A stretch of 64,000 nucleotides of DNA from Alkalihalobacillus sp047302405 (GCF_047302405.1 NZ_CP154853.1:558001-622000), one strand, 5' to 3'; shown: positions 34,318 to 41,759, counted from the stretch's first letter. Notes: generated by a model not told the origin, from the sequence alone. Translations and numbers: made by a program.

Positions 34318-34776
34318 ATGCAAGAATGAGAAAGAGCTGTTGCAAAAGCAATGGCTGAACTAGCAGAAAAAGAAGCAAAAAGAGATCGTCGGTACCAGAA
34401 TACGATTTTACTTTTGGAGAGTTATAGGGGAGTGGTCGGCCCCTTGTGAAAACATTAAAGGTGAATTGCTAGAGGTTGATAAAAAATCGATTCAGGACTT
34501 AGATTTAGGTGAAATCAATTTGAAATCTATTGAGCCTATAAAGAAAAGTCGGACGAAGACAATCGCTATGGTCATGTTCATTTATTCGAAGGTAAAGGCT
34601 TATAAAGCAATGTGCACGTAAGATGAATTGATCAAATTTCTCATTCTTGAGAAGAAATATATCAATTCAGTTAAGCTGACAAATAAACAAATTGCAGAGA
34701 GGGAAAGCATTGAAAAATTGGTTTTTTATACTTAAAACAAGCAACCGAAGATATCCAAGTTTTGTTTTTGGGGTAG
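34318..34776 (+). pseudogene. Phage late-gene regulator (RinA/ArpU-like, sigma-type HTH) remnant
   Basis: Pieces in shifting frames assemble to AKAMAELAEKEAKRDRRYQN, ILLLESYR, CENIKGELLEVDKKSIQDLD and a C-terminal HTH NKQIAERESIEKLVFYTLKQ. This layout is that of the RinA/ArpU-like regulators lying just before phage packaging genes. Breaks: TGA at 34327-34329, an extra C in the run near 34440, TAA at 34619-34621 and a frame change near 34730. Assignment is by family pattern. Confidence 0.55.
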
Positions 34777-34833
34777 AGGCGATTCAGTTTAAGTGAAAAG
34801 GATCTTAAATAGCGAATCGGAGGTAATTTTGAT

Positions 34834-35016
34834 TTGAATATATATTTTGTAGTTTTTGTTGCGGGATGCGATGGGAACTCCCTTAGAAATGATGTAGTGG
34901 AATATGAAATTTAAATAAGTGACATTAAGGACATAAAAAACGTAGAAGCGATGATTGAAGAAAAGTGGTTTGGAGATGACCGAGAAATTACATTGGTTAA
35001 TTATACAAAGATTTAA
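34834..35016 (+). pseudogene. Small 60-codon phage-type gene with in-frame TAA
   Basis: TTG 34834 with CGGAGGTAA upstream gives MNIYFVVFVAGCDGNSLRND and VVEYEI, a TAA at 34912-34914, then ISDIKDIKNVEAMIEEKWFG to TAA 35014-35016. Continuity of the frame around the stop suggests a nonsense pseudogene of a 60-residue protein. Not recognised. Confidence 0.45.
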
Positions 35017-35317
35017 TACCTTGCAAAAGATGAACAGATTGATCAAACGCGGAACAAATGCGAACTCTTCCGTGTTAATATGATAGTCTACCATAAATGA
35101 GATTCAAAAAGGTTTAATTAGGGAAAGCGCCCGTCATTTTTTTTCAAGAGAATCGAGGTGCTTTTTGCTTACACCAGTAGTCAAAAAACACCACTTTTTT
35201 AATGCTATTTGATAAATTTCTATTAAATTCTTCTTTTTTTTTTAAAATGCAGGAAAAAAGTCATGATGTGTTGTATTATTTATAATATTCATAAAGATTT
35301 TTTGGGGGTTTATTTTA
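35017..35317. other. Gene-free, AT-rich spacer in the prophage scar
   Basis: No convincing coding frame or terminator. T-rich tracts at 35138-35144 and 35226-35242 precede the DUF4760-like gene; a promoter could lie there (TATTATTTATAATATTC near 35274), but no good -35 is seen. Confidence 0.4.
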
Positions 35318-36061
35318 TTGGAAACCGTAAAAGAATGGATAGAAATACTATATTATTTAAGTGGAATTCTACTGGTAATTGGGTTATATTTTGCGTATAG
35401 GCAAATAATAGTAGCTAATAAAAGTATCGAGCTAGCTACTAAAAATATTGATTTAGTTCGAGAACAAATTGCCTCAACCAATGAACAGGTTAAATCAGCT
35501 TCAGAACAACTTGACTTAATGAAAAAGGATTCAAACGATAGGCATAAAAGAGCATCTGTTGAAAAAAGCCTTGAGTATTTATCACTTTATGCGAATAATA
35601 TATTAGTTGAAGAAGAACAATTTGTTTTAAATTTAAGAAATATGGAAATAGATAAAGAAGATGACAAAAGCTTATTTACAAGGGATTTTAAAATTGACCC
35701 CAATTCCTTAGAAGAGGATATGCTAAGAATCGTAATTGAGAAGCAAAATCTTGGCTTAATTCATATTTTTAATAGGTTAGAGTATTTTAGCATTGCCATA
35801 CTTTGCGGTTTAGCAGATGAGGAAATAGTTTTTATTCCAATTTCTAAAAGTTATTGTAATTTTATAGAGTGGAATTACCAATACTTATCTATTTTAAGAT
35901 ATGAAGGTACACCATATAAAAATCTAGTCGAACTATATAATGTATGGTCGAATAGACTAGAAGTCGAAAGATTGACCTTGCAAGTTAAAGAAACAGAGGA
36001 TATGATAAAACAAAGGGATGGTATTCACAAAAGATCACCAATTGGTGTTTCGGAGGGATGA
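35318..36061 (+). CDS. DUF4760-like membrane-anchored coiled-coil protein
   Basis: 247 residues: one N-terminal transmembrane helix (about 8-28, ILYYLSGILLVIGLYFAYRQ), a coiled-coil stretch rich in Ile/Gln/Glu (about 30-72) and a soluble alpha-helical C-terminal domain. The layout is that of DUF4760-type proteins, whose function is not established. The start is TTG at 35318 with GGGGGTT upstream. It is uninterrupted while its neighbours are pseudogenes. A 45-residue ORF starts two bases after its stop. Confidence 0.75.
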   Translation: METVKEWIEILYYLSGILLVIGLYFAYRQIIVANKSIELATKNIDLVREQIASTNEQVKSASEQLDLMKKDSNDRHKRASVEKSLEYLSLYANNILVEEEQFVLNLRNMEIDKEDDKSLFTRDFKIDPNSLEEDMLRIVIEKQNLGLIHIFNRLEYFSIAILCGLADEEIVFIPISKSYCNFIEWNYQYLSILRYEGTPYKNLVELYNVWSNRLEVERLTLQVKETEDMIKQRDGIHKRSPIGVSEG

Positions 36062-36063
36062 TT

Positions 36064-36201
36064 ATGTCAGAAGAACTAAAAAGGATGACAAAGGAAGAAC
36101 TTGTGGCACTTCTGAGAAAGAATATTCGAGAAGAAACTAATGATATCAGTAAAAAAGATATTATAATCAACAATATAGAAAAAGAGCTAGTAACCAGTTA
36201 G
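36064..36201 (+). CDS. 45-residue helical protein coupled to the DUF4760-like gene
   Basis: ATG 36064 follows TCGGAGGG, which lies in the end of the preceding gene. The protein MSEELKRMTKEELVALLRKN then ends IIINNIEKELVTS. It is entirely charged and helical, with a possible short coiled coil. Too short to classify; the tight coupling and strong RBS support it as real. Terminator follows immediately. Confidence 0.6.
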   Translation: MSEELKRMTKEELVALLRKNIREETNDISKKDIIINNIEKELVTS

Positions 36202-36226
36202 GACATCCATAACGGGTGTCTTTTTT
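36202..36226 (+). terminator. Terminator of the DUF4760-like cassette
   Basis: GACATCC-ataac-GGGTGTC followed by six T residues. Confidence 0.85.
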
Positions 36227-36284
36227 ATTAGATGCAGGAAAATAATCCCTTTTGTCGAATAGAATGGCGAAGAGGAGGGGGCTC

Positions 36285-36635
36285 ATGTACGGTGATATCA
36301 AGAAAGACTTAGCTCTAGATTATTTAGAAGATTTGTTTTTGGAAATTAGTCATAACATTCATATGGCGTATGAATTTGCAACTAAATATCAAAATAATGA
36401 ATATGCACATCAACAAATGCTTGCACTAATTACTATGTCTCATAATAGTTATTTACACGCTAGGCGGCATGTTAGTGAAAAAAGTCTCGAAGTTGAAGAA
36501 ATCAGACAATTTTGGTCAGTGTATGATGGGGTAAAATCAGCTTTACTTTATAAAAGTAACATTACTGAAATGCATGATAAATTCATAGATGTAATGGGAA
36601 AATTAAATATTAAATTTTATAACTGGAATAATTAA
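36285..36635 (+). CDS. Hypothetical 116-residue protein
   Basis: Not recognised. The ATG at 36285 is chosen for AGAGGAGGGGGC directly upstream; the frame runs 11 codons further up without a site. It is predicted all-helical (DLALDYLEDLFLEISHNIHM, then MLALITMSHNSYLHARRHVS), with clustered His residues. It has its own terminator, so it is a monocistronic small gene inside the prophage scar. Confidence 0.65.
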   Translation: MYGDIKKDLALDYLEDLFLEISHNIHMAYEFATKYQNNEYAHQQMLALITMSHNSYLHARRHVSEKSLEVEEIRQFWSVYDGVKSALLYKSNITEMHDKFIDVMGKLNIKFYNWNN

Positions 36636-36642
36636 AGATTGA

Positions 36643-36673
36643 GGTATCTCATTTATGAGGTGGCTTTTTTATT
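36643..36673 (+). terminator. Terminator after the 116-residue gene
   Basis: GTATCTCAT pairs with ATGAGGTGG with wobble pairs, then CTTTTTT. Confidence 0.65.
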
Positions 36674-36730
36674 GCTATTACTTGGTGAAAGTCCCGTAAT
36701 ATTTACATGGATTAGAAAAAAGGGGCTGTT

Positions 36731-37168
36731 ATGATGAAATTGAAACTGTGTTTGCTATTAATCTTTTTATTATTTTTAACTGCTTGTGGTGACATTCTTG
36801 TGGACGAAGAACCAGAAGCTGTAGATGAGGCAGAGTTAGTCGAAGAATTAAGTGTCGATGAAATTGAAGAAGAGATTCTTTTCTCGGGTATGGGTGAAGA
36901 TGATTTACTTCAATCTTTAATTTTTGAAGGTGGAGAAATCAAAGTGATTATTGAACTAGCTGAGGATGAGCTTTTTTCTTCAGAAGATATGGCAGTTACA
37001 AGATACAGTCAAGCTTCTGATGCTTTATTAATATATGAAGGTTGGGAAGTATTGACGATTGAATATACTGAGGTTGGAGTAATCAGCATTGACCGTTCAG
37101 AATCAGAAACGAATGAATTGGATATGGATTATTTCCCAGTAGATATAATTGAACAGAATTTAAATTAA
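36731..37168 (+). CDS. Small acidic lipoprotein
   Basis: 145 residues with a lipoprotein signal: MMKLKLCLLLIFLLFLTACG, lipidated Cys at residue 19. A strongly acidic linker (EEPEAVDEAELVEELSVDE) and a small alpha/beta domain follow. GGGGCTG before ATG serves as RBS; the second Met may be the start. Not recognised. It is intact, close to the right edge of the prophage scar, and followed by a terminator. Confidence 0.75.
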   Translation: MMKLKLCLLLIFLLFLTACGDILVDEEPEAVDEAELVEELSVDEIEEEILFSGMGEDDLLQSLIFEGGEIKVIIELAEDELFSSEDMAVTRYSQASDALLIYEGWEVLTIEYTEVGVISIDRSESETNELDMDYFPVDIIEQNLN

Positions 37169-37177
37169 ATGAATTAA

Positions 37178-37203
37178 GGCATCCGGTTGGATGTCTTTTT
37201 ATT
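37178..37203 (+). terminator. Terminator of the lipoprotein gene
   Basis: GGCATCC-ggtt-GGATGTC followed by TTTTTATTTT. Confidence 0.8.
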
Positions 37204-37217
37204 TTGAGGTGATTAAT

Positions 37218-37492
37218 GTGGCCTTATTAAAGCTCTGCAATTGTGGACAGAGAATATCGATTAATTTGAAACGGTGTGCAGCGTGCTAGACCATTTATGA
37301 GCAAAAGCAAAAGCAAAAGGATAGGCATAAGGCATATGACAGGGTAAAACGTGATAAACAAGTAGCAGCTTTTTATAACAGTAAGTCTTGGGATTTAACG
37401 AGAGCAGATGCACTAAGACGTGATAATGTTTGTGCCAACATTGTTTGAAACGTAAGAAGATAACTATTGCTGATATGGTCGATCATATTATC
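37218..37492 (+). pseudogene. Phage HNH endonuclease remnant
   Basis: GTG 37218 with GAGGTGA upstream encodes ALLKLCNCGQRISINLKRCA and AC, a TAG at 37287-37289, then TIYEQKQKQKDRHKAYDRVK and SKSWDLTRADALRRDNVC. A TG insertion at 37431-37434 shifts the frame; QHCLKRKKITIADMVDHII then continues and stops abruptly inside the HNH motif. Such HNH nucleases lie next to terminase genes in Bacillus phages. Three separate lesions make it dead. Confidence 0.75.
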
Positions 37493-37811
37493 CTCAGTCT
37501 TCTCATCTTTTCCTTTTTATAACCAAAACGGAGCAAGCGGAATCCCTCGCAGGAAGCCAATAACCAAGCCGAGGAAGCGAAGGGGATGCAGCTTGCGGAG
37601 TATAACTAATTTTTTTATTGTATTGCCTCTACTTTCATAATCATTTTCTCAACTCTATTAATAAGCGAACGATTGACTCAGTGTCGTTTTGCCATAAAAG
37701 CTTAAATTTTGTAAAATAAGAGGGTATCAACATAAAAAGTTGACAGTAATATGTACGTTTTTAATGCTTATAACTCTCAGCAGAATAAAAAGTGGAGAGA
37801 GGTATGAATAG
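37493..37811. other. Junction between the prophage scar and ydeI
   Basis: No intact gene. A short coding-like tail NNQAEEAKGMQLAEYN-stop (about 37558-37610) may be the end of another phage gene fused to the HNH fragment. The rest (37611-37800) is AT-rich with no clear signal. Confidence 0.35.
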
Positions 37812-38477
37812 ATGATAAATAGTAGATTAAATCCCACAGTTGATGACTTTTTAAGTAAGGCTGAAAAATGGAAAGAAGAATATGAGAAGTTGAGAGAGAT
37901 TCTGCTTGATTGTGAGCTGACTGAAGAATTTAAGTGGAAGCATCCCTGTTATACAATTGAGGGTAAAAACATCGTGTTAATGCATGGATTTAAAGAATAT
38001 TGTGCCCTTCTTTTTCAAAAAGGTGCTTTGTTAAAGGACCCACAGCGCATTCTAATCCAACAAACAAAAAATGTACAGTCAGCACGCCAAATTCGCTTCA
38101 ACAATGTTCAAGAAATAACGGAAATGGAAACCGTATTAAAAGAATATATCAATGAAGCGATTAAAGTTGAAAAAGCAGGTTTGAAAGTAAAAACTAAAAC
38201 ACATGAAGAGTTTATTATTCCTGAAGAACTTCAAAATAAATTTAATGAAAATCCAGATTTGAAAATCGCTTTTGAAGAATTGACTCCTGGGAGACAAAGG
38301 GCCTATATTCTTCATTTTTCTACCCCAAAACAGTCTAAGACACGTGAGTCAAGAATTGAAAAAAACATACAGAGAATACTCAAAAGAAAAGGGTTAAATG
38401 ATTGTATTTGTGGACTATCTAAAAGATTACCCAATTGTGATGGCTCTCATAAATTAGAGAATGAAAAAGAAAATTAA
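37812..38477 (+). CDS. ydeI: YdeI-like protein (DUF1801 and OmdA-type domain) with CDGSH motif
   Basis: 221 residues. An N-terminal DUF1801/YdhG-type domain (FKWKHPCYTIEGKNIVLMHG near residue 40) is followed by the YdeI/OmdA bacteriocin-protection-like helical domain (FEELTPGRQRAYILHF near 155). The C-terminus, CICGLSKRLPNCDGSH, fits the CDGSH iron-sulfur consensus (CxCx2Sx3PxCDGSH) exactly. An Fe-S cluster is therefore plausible but unproven. GAGAGAGGT lies upstream. It is the first intact chromosomal gene after the prophage scar. Confidence 0.85.
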   Translation: MINSRLNPTVDDFLSKAEKWKEEYEKLREILLDCELTEEFKWKHPCYTIEGKNIVLMHGFKEYCALLFQKGALLKDPQRILIQQTKNVQSARQIRFNNVQEITEMETVLKEYINEAIKVEKAGLKVKTKTHEEFIIPEELQNKFNENPDLKIAFEELTPGRQRAYILHFSTPKQSKTRESRIEKNIQRILKRKGLNDCICGLSKRLPNCDGSHKLENEKEN

Positions 38478-38584
38478 ACGTAACAGAGTCATTATAAGCA
38501 TCTTTTTTTCGAATATGATACAGTTAAATTATTATAGCTTTACCGCTTACAAAGAAAAAGTGATCAAAAAGGATAGGTGTTAAA

Positions 38585-38908
38585 ATGGGAATTAAACAAC
38601 TAACGACCATCGAAGAAATGAATCAATTTGTTAAACAATCTGGGAAACAGCTGCTTTTCAAACATAGTACGACATGTCCGATCAGTGCTAAAGCCCACGA
38701 GGAATTTTTAGCGTTTGTAAAAGAGACTGATGCTTCTGCTGCAGTTGTACATGTCATTGAAGATCGTCCAGTATCCAACCAAATTGCTGAAGACTTTGGG
38801 ATTAAGCATGAATCTCCGCAAGTTTTTTTACTTAATGATGGTGAGGTAACTTGGAATACGTCGCATTGGAAAATTACCAAAAAAGCTTTACAGGAGGCGA
38901 CGGCTTAA
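38585..38908 (+). CDS. brxC: Monothiol bacilliredoxin BrxC (YtxJ)
   Basis: Thioredoxin-fold protein of the bacillithiol system, thought to remove bacillithiol from S-bacillithiolated proteins. 107 residues with FKHSTTCPISAKAHEEF carrying the single active cysteine near residue 31 in a TCPIS context, typical of YtxJ. ATAGGTGTTAAA precedes the ATG. Its stop overlaps the start of the next thiol-redox gene (TAATG), so the two are likely co-translated. Confidence 0.9.
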   Translation: MGIKQLTTIEEMNQFVKQSGKQLLFKHSTTCPISAKAHEEFLAFVKETDASAAVVHVIEDRPVSNQIAEDFGIKHESPQVFLLNDGEVTWNTSHWKITKKALQEATA

Positions 38909-39147
38909 TGAGTCAGCAAGTGATTGTTTATTCAACAGATGGTTGTGTCGAGTGCAATTATGTGAAGAATATGTTAGAAGAAGAAGGAGTTTCATTCGAA
39001 GTTAGAGATGTGATGGCAAGTGAAGAATACCAACAAGAAGTAGAGAAGTTTGGTTTTATGGGTGTGCCTGTGACTGTATATGGAGACCAAGCAGTTAAAG
39101 GTTTTACACCAGAGCTAAAAGAAATTATTGAACAAGCAAAGAAATAA
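38908..39147 (+). CDS. Glutaredoxin/NrdH-like protein (CVEC active site)
   Basis: 79-residue glutaredoxin-fold protein: VIVYSTDGCVECNYVKNMLE at the N-terminus gives a CxxC of CVEC, followed by the cis-Pro motif GVPVTVYG and a GFTPELKE helix start. The ATG at 38908, in the TAATG overlap with brxC, has CAGGAGGCG upstream; 19 further codons lie inside brxC. The context with BrxC suggests thiol-redox repair. Confidence 0.88.
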   Translation: MSQQVIVYSTDGCVECNYVKNMLEEEGVSFEVRDVMASEEYQQEVEKFGFMGVPVTVYGDQAVKGFTPELKEIIEQAKK

Positions 39148-39155
39148 AAGTTGAA

Positions 39156-39195
39156 GGACACCAAAAGAGCCTCATTGGCCTATGGTGTCCTTTTT
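39156..39195 (+). terminator. Terminator of the brxC operon
   Basis: GGACACCA (39156-39163) pairs with TGGTGTCC (39183-39190), followed by TTTTT. Confidence 0.85.
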
Positions 39196-39308
39196 AGTTG
39201 ACGAGTGACTTTTTCCTAATTACTAAACTCAAGCATATTTCTCCTTGCTTCTGACAATATTTGTTATAATAAACTTTGTATGAACAGAAAGAAAAGGAGT
39301 TTTGATAT

Positions 39309-40163
39309 ATGGTTCAAGCTGGTTTAGTGCTAGAAGGTGGCGGGAGCCGTGGTGTTTTTACGGCGGGTGTTCTTAAACTTTTAATGGATGAGGAAATCTA
39401 TCTTCCTTATGTGATTGGAGTTTCGGCAGGGGCTTGTAGTGGCTCTTCTTATATTTCGAGGCAAAAGGATCGAAATCGAGCGGTCAATATGGATTTCCTC
39501 GACCATGCCGAATATTTATCATTTCGAAACTATGTGAAAAAAAGAGAGCTTTTTGGTATGGACTTTCTGTTTGAGCGTTTACCGAATGAATTGGCTCCTT
39601 ATGATTTTGATGCTTATAGTCAGGCGGAAGAAGAATTTGTCGTTGGAACAACCGATTGTATGACGGGGGAATCGGTTTATTATAAAAAATCAGAAAAACA
39701 TGCTCCTAAAGACTTATTAACGATTTTAAGAGCATCGAGTTCGTTACCTTTTGTTGCTCCCGTTGTTCCTTTTGATGAGCGAATCTTAATGGATGGTGGC
39801 ATCTCAGACCCAATTCCAATTAAACAATCGGTTAGAGAAGGGAACACAAAAAATGTGGTTGTATTAACTCAAAATCGTGATTATATCAAAAAACCTCAAT
39901 CTTTCGGATGGTATTTCCGCAAAAAATACCGGATTTATCCCGGGCTCATAAACGCTGTCGCAAAAAGACATCATGTGTATAATGAGACCCTTCAATACAT
40001 TCGGGAGGAAGAGAAAAAAGGAAATATTTTTGTGATTAGCCCAATAGAAAAATTAGAAGTGGGTCGTGTTGAAAGAAGTCGTGAAAAGCTCATGCACTTA
40101 TATGAACAAGGTCAGTATGAAGCGAAACAACTTGTCCCAGCTTTAAAGGAATTTTTAAAATGA
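39309..40163 (+). CDS. Patatin-like phospholipase family protein
   Basis: Ser/Asp-dyad acyl hydrolase of the YjjU-like bacterial patatin group. The oxyanion loop LEGGGSRGVFTAGVL (residue 7 onward), nucleophile elbow GVSAGACSG (Ser near 40) and the Asp motif LMDGGISDPIP near 160 are intact; a C-terminal helical extension follows. 284 residues. GAAAAGGAG lies upstream. The lipid substrate cannot be deduced. Confidence 0.9.
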   Translation: MVQAGLVLEGGGSRGVFTAGVLKLLMDEEIYLPYVIGVSAGACSGSSYISRQKDRNRAVNMDFLDHAEYLSFRNYVKKRELFGMDFLFERLPNELAPYDFDAYSQAEEEFVVGTTDCMTGESVYYKKSEKHAPKDLLTILRASSSLPFVAPVVPFDERILMDGGISDPIPIKQSVREGNTKNVVVLTQNRDYIKKPQSFGWYFRKKYRIYPGLINAVAKRHHVYNETLQYIREEEKKGNIFVISPIEKLEVGRVERSREKLMHLYEQGQYEAKQLVPALKEFLK

Positions 40164-40180
40164 AAAAGTCATTTGGATGG

Positions 40181-40209
40181 AACCTCTATTATTTGTATAG
40201 GGGTTTTTA
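40181..40209 (+). terminator. Terminator of the patatin gene
   Basis: AACCTCTAT (40181-40189) pairs with ATAGGGGTT (40197-40205), followed by TTT. Confidence 0.8.
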
Positions 40210-40347
40210 AAGTTTCTAGCTAGGGGGCTCTATTTTCATTGAAATGTGGTATTTTTCCTACCATAGTATGCTATATTTTGTATGAGTACATCTAGAGACG
40301 GGCGGAGAAACATCTTGATTGAAGATAAAATCTAAGGGGCTGAGGAT

Positions 40348-40896
40348 ATGGGAGATATGATTGGAAGTGTACTTGCTGTAAGCTTAAGCGAACATCATAC
40401 TTTTAGTAAACAAAATCGAGAGAGGATTCATTTAGTGAAAGGGTTAGGAGTAGAAGGAGATGCCCATTTTGGAGCTACAGTCAAACATCGCTCGAGAGTC
40501 GCTCAAAATCCAAATCAACCTAATTTAAGACAAGTACATTTGCTTCAAGCTGAATTGTTTGAGCAATTAAAGGAGCGATTTTTGATCAAACCTGGTGAAA
40601 TGGGAGAAAATATTACGACTACCGGAGTGGATCTCTTAAAATTACCGGTTGATACGGTTTTAGGAATTGGCTCTACCGTAAAAATTCAACTAACGGGCTT
40701 ACGTAATCCGTGTGCACAAATTGATCAGTTTCAATCTGGTTTAATGAAAGCTGTTTTGGATAAGGATCAGGATGGGAATTTGATTCGAAAAGCAGGAGTG
40801 ATGGCCATTGTATTAGAAGGTGGATCTATTTGTCCAGGTGATTCTATTCATATTCAGCTGCCTGAAAAACCATTTAAGCCATTAGAGCGAGTTTAA
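40348..40896 (+). CDS. MOSC domain-containing protein
   Basis: 182 residues of the MOSC fold found in molybdenum cofactor sulfurases and YiiM-like proteins. The pattern includes VKGLGVEGDAHFGATVKHRS, RQVHLLQAELFEQL, PGEMGENITTTGVDL and the conserved cysteine in LTGLRNPCAQIDQF near residue 127. No other domains are present, so it is a stand-alone MOSC protein of unknown substrate. AAGGGGCTGAGG lies upstream. Confidence 0.88.
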   Translation: MGDMIGSVLAVSLSEHHTFSKQNRERIHLVKGLGVEGDAHFGATVKHRSRVAQNPNQPNLRQVHLLQAELFEQLKERFLIKPGEMGENITTTGVDLLKLPVDTVLGIGSTVKIQLTGLRNPCAQIDQFQSGLMKAVLDKDQDGNLIRKAGVMAIVLEGGSICPGDSIHIQLPEKPFKPLERV

Positions 40897-40904
40897 GAAT
40901 GGTT

Positions 40905-40940
40905 AGCCGTACAAGACTCTTACCTTGTACGGCTCTTAGA
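40905..40940. terminator. Hairpin between convergent MOSC and small membrane genes
   Basis: AGCCGTACAAG (40905-40915) pairs with CTTGTACGGCT (40924-40934). T tracts are weak on both sides, but its position suggests a shared terminator. Confidence 0.6.
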
Positions 40941-41072
40941 CTATAAGTTAAGCAAAATCGTGATGAGTGTTCCTGTTGCCGTTGCGATTGCTATGATAAA
41001 TTGTGCGGGCAGTTCGATATGCGTTTCTCGTTTTCGACCTTTACCATCCTCCTTATTAAAGTAAAATTTCAT
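40941..41072 (-). CDS. 43-residue small membrane protein
   Basis: ATG at 41072 with AAGGGAGGT six bases upstream and stop TAG at 40943-40941. The protein has a basic polar N-terminus (FYFNKEDGKGRKRETH) and a hydrophobic C-terminal helix (FIIAIATATGTLITILL), so it is probably a single-pass membrane protein with a cytoplasmic N-terminus. Not recognised. The RBS strength and composition support it. Confidence 0.6.
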   Translation of the reverse strand: MKFYFNKEDGKGRKRETHIELPAQFIIAIATATGTLITILLNL

Positions 41073-41260
41073 GAAGTAACCTCCCTTCAATCAAAAGTTT
41101 GAATCACTGTCATAGTTCTAGTCTTTCCACAATAGAGGTTGTCCTATGAGTATTTTGTGAAGAAAAATGAACCATTTTATTCGACAAAAAACTCATACGC
41201 CTCCATAAAAAAGCACTCTGTCCGTCAACACCTAAAGCCCTGACACTTTTAGACAATATG

Positions 41261-41306
41261 AAAAAAGCAGATGAACTCTTGAATAAGAGGTTACCATCTA
41301 CTTTTC
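41261..41306 (-). terminator. Minus-strand terminator after the endonuclease-like gene
   Basis: On the minus strand AGTAGATG pairs with CATCTGCT around an inner CTCTT/AAGAG hairpin, followed by a T run. Confidence 0.75.
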
Positions 41307-41345
41307 ACATCGTTTTGGGGTAGAAATCTGTTTAGCTATCCAAAT

Positions 41346-41759
41346 TTAAAACCGTACCAAACCATATATCGCTGGTAGATTCGATTGTTTGGCCAAATAC
41401 TCATCACATAACTCAGCATTCGTTATCTGTGTCGGATCATAAAAAAGCACATGCCACCTCTTTTTTCGAAGCTGTTTGATAATGCGTTTTTCTTTTTCTT
41501 TACTGCAAGCTTCTACAAAAGCCAGACGATATGGGACGAGAGCAATATTAATTTGAATTCCACCTACATACATTCTTGGTGTTGGATAATATAGCTCAGA
41601 AAAAAGTTTTTGGTAGAGTAGTTTTTCGGCTTCTGTCTTACAGTCGTTGAAGCGGTCCTTCACAAGAATAAGAGAAGCTCTTTTGTTTGATCTTAATCTT
41701 ATGAACGGTAGTTTCTTTGTAAAGTATATTCGTTGAAAAAATCGTTTGCGTACGCTCAT
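41346..41759 (-). CDS. Hypothetical protein with degenerate DUF559-like (PD-(D/E)xK) fold
   Basis: 137 residues. The pattern TEAEKLLYQKLFSELYY, GGIQINIALVPYRLAFVEAC and KQLRKKRWHVLFYDP follows the DUF559/Vsr-like nuclease layout, but the expected catalytic Asp and E-x-K/D positions read Asn and EAC, so it may be inactive. The start ATG at 41759 has GGGTGATAAAC upstream, with a GTG three codons earlier as alternative. Family assignment is inference from pattern only. Confidence 0.6.
   Translation of the reverse strand: MSVRKRFFQRIYFTKKLPFIRLRSNKRASLILVKDRFNDCKTEAEKLLYQKLFSELYYPTPRMYVGGIQINIALVPYRLAFVEACSKEKEKRIIKQLRKKRWHVLFYDPTQITNAELCDEYLAKQSNLPAIYGLVRF

Larger units (their letters stand above)
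31246..37492. mobile_element. Decayed prophage remnant adjacent to tRNA-Arg
   Basis: Between the tRNA-Arg 3' end and a truncated HNH endonuclease lie fragments of a tyrosine integrase, a Bro-N antirepressor, a phage regulator and an HNH nuclease, plus an IS4 transposase piece and small phage-type ORFs. Several are interrupted by stops or frameshifts. No direct repeat of the tRNA 3' end is found at the right side, so the right boundary is set only by loss of phage similarity and may be wrong. Confidence 0.75.

Noticed and set aside
31791..37289. Stop-codon reassignment in the prophage
   Set aside because: TAA, TAG and TGA all appear as interruptions, real frameshifts coexist, and nearby intact genes end normally at the same codons. 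Mutational decay is simpler; kept only as a low-probability alternative in a finding.
37493..37811. Right attachment site of the prophage
   Set aside because: No copy of the tRNA-Arg 3' end (for example CTCCTGGGACGCCA) is present here, so no attR can be named.
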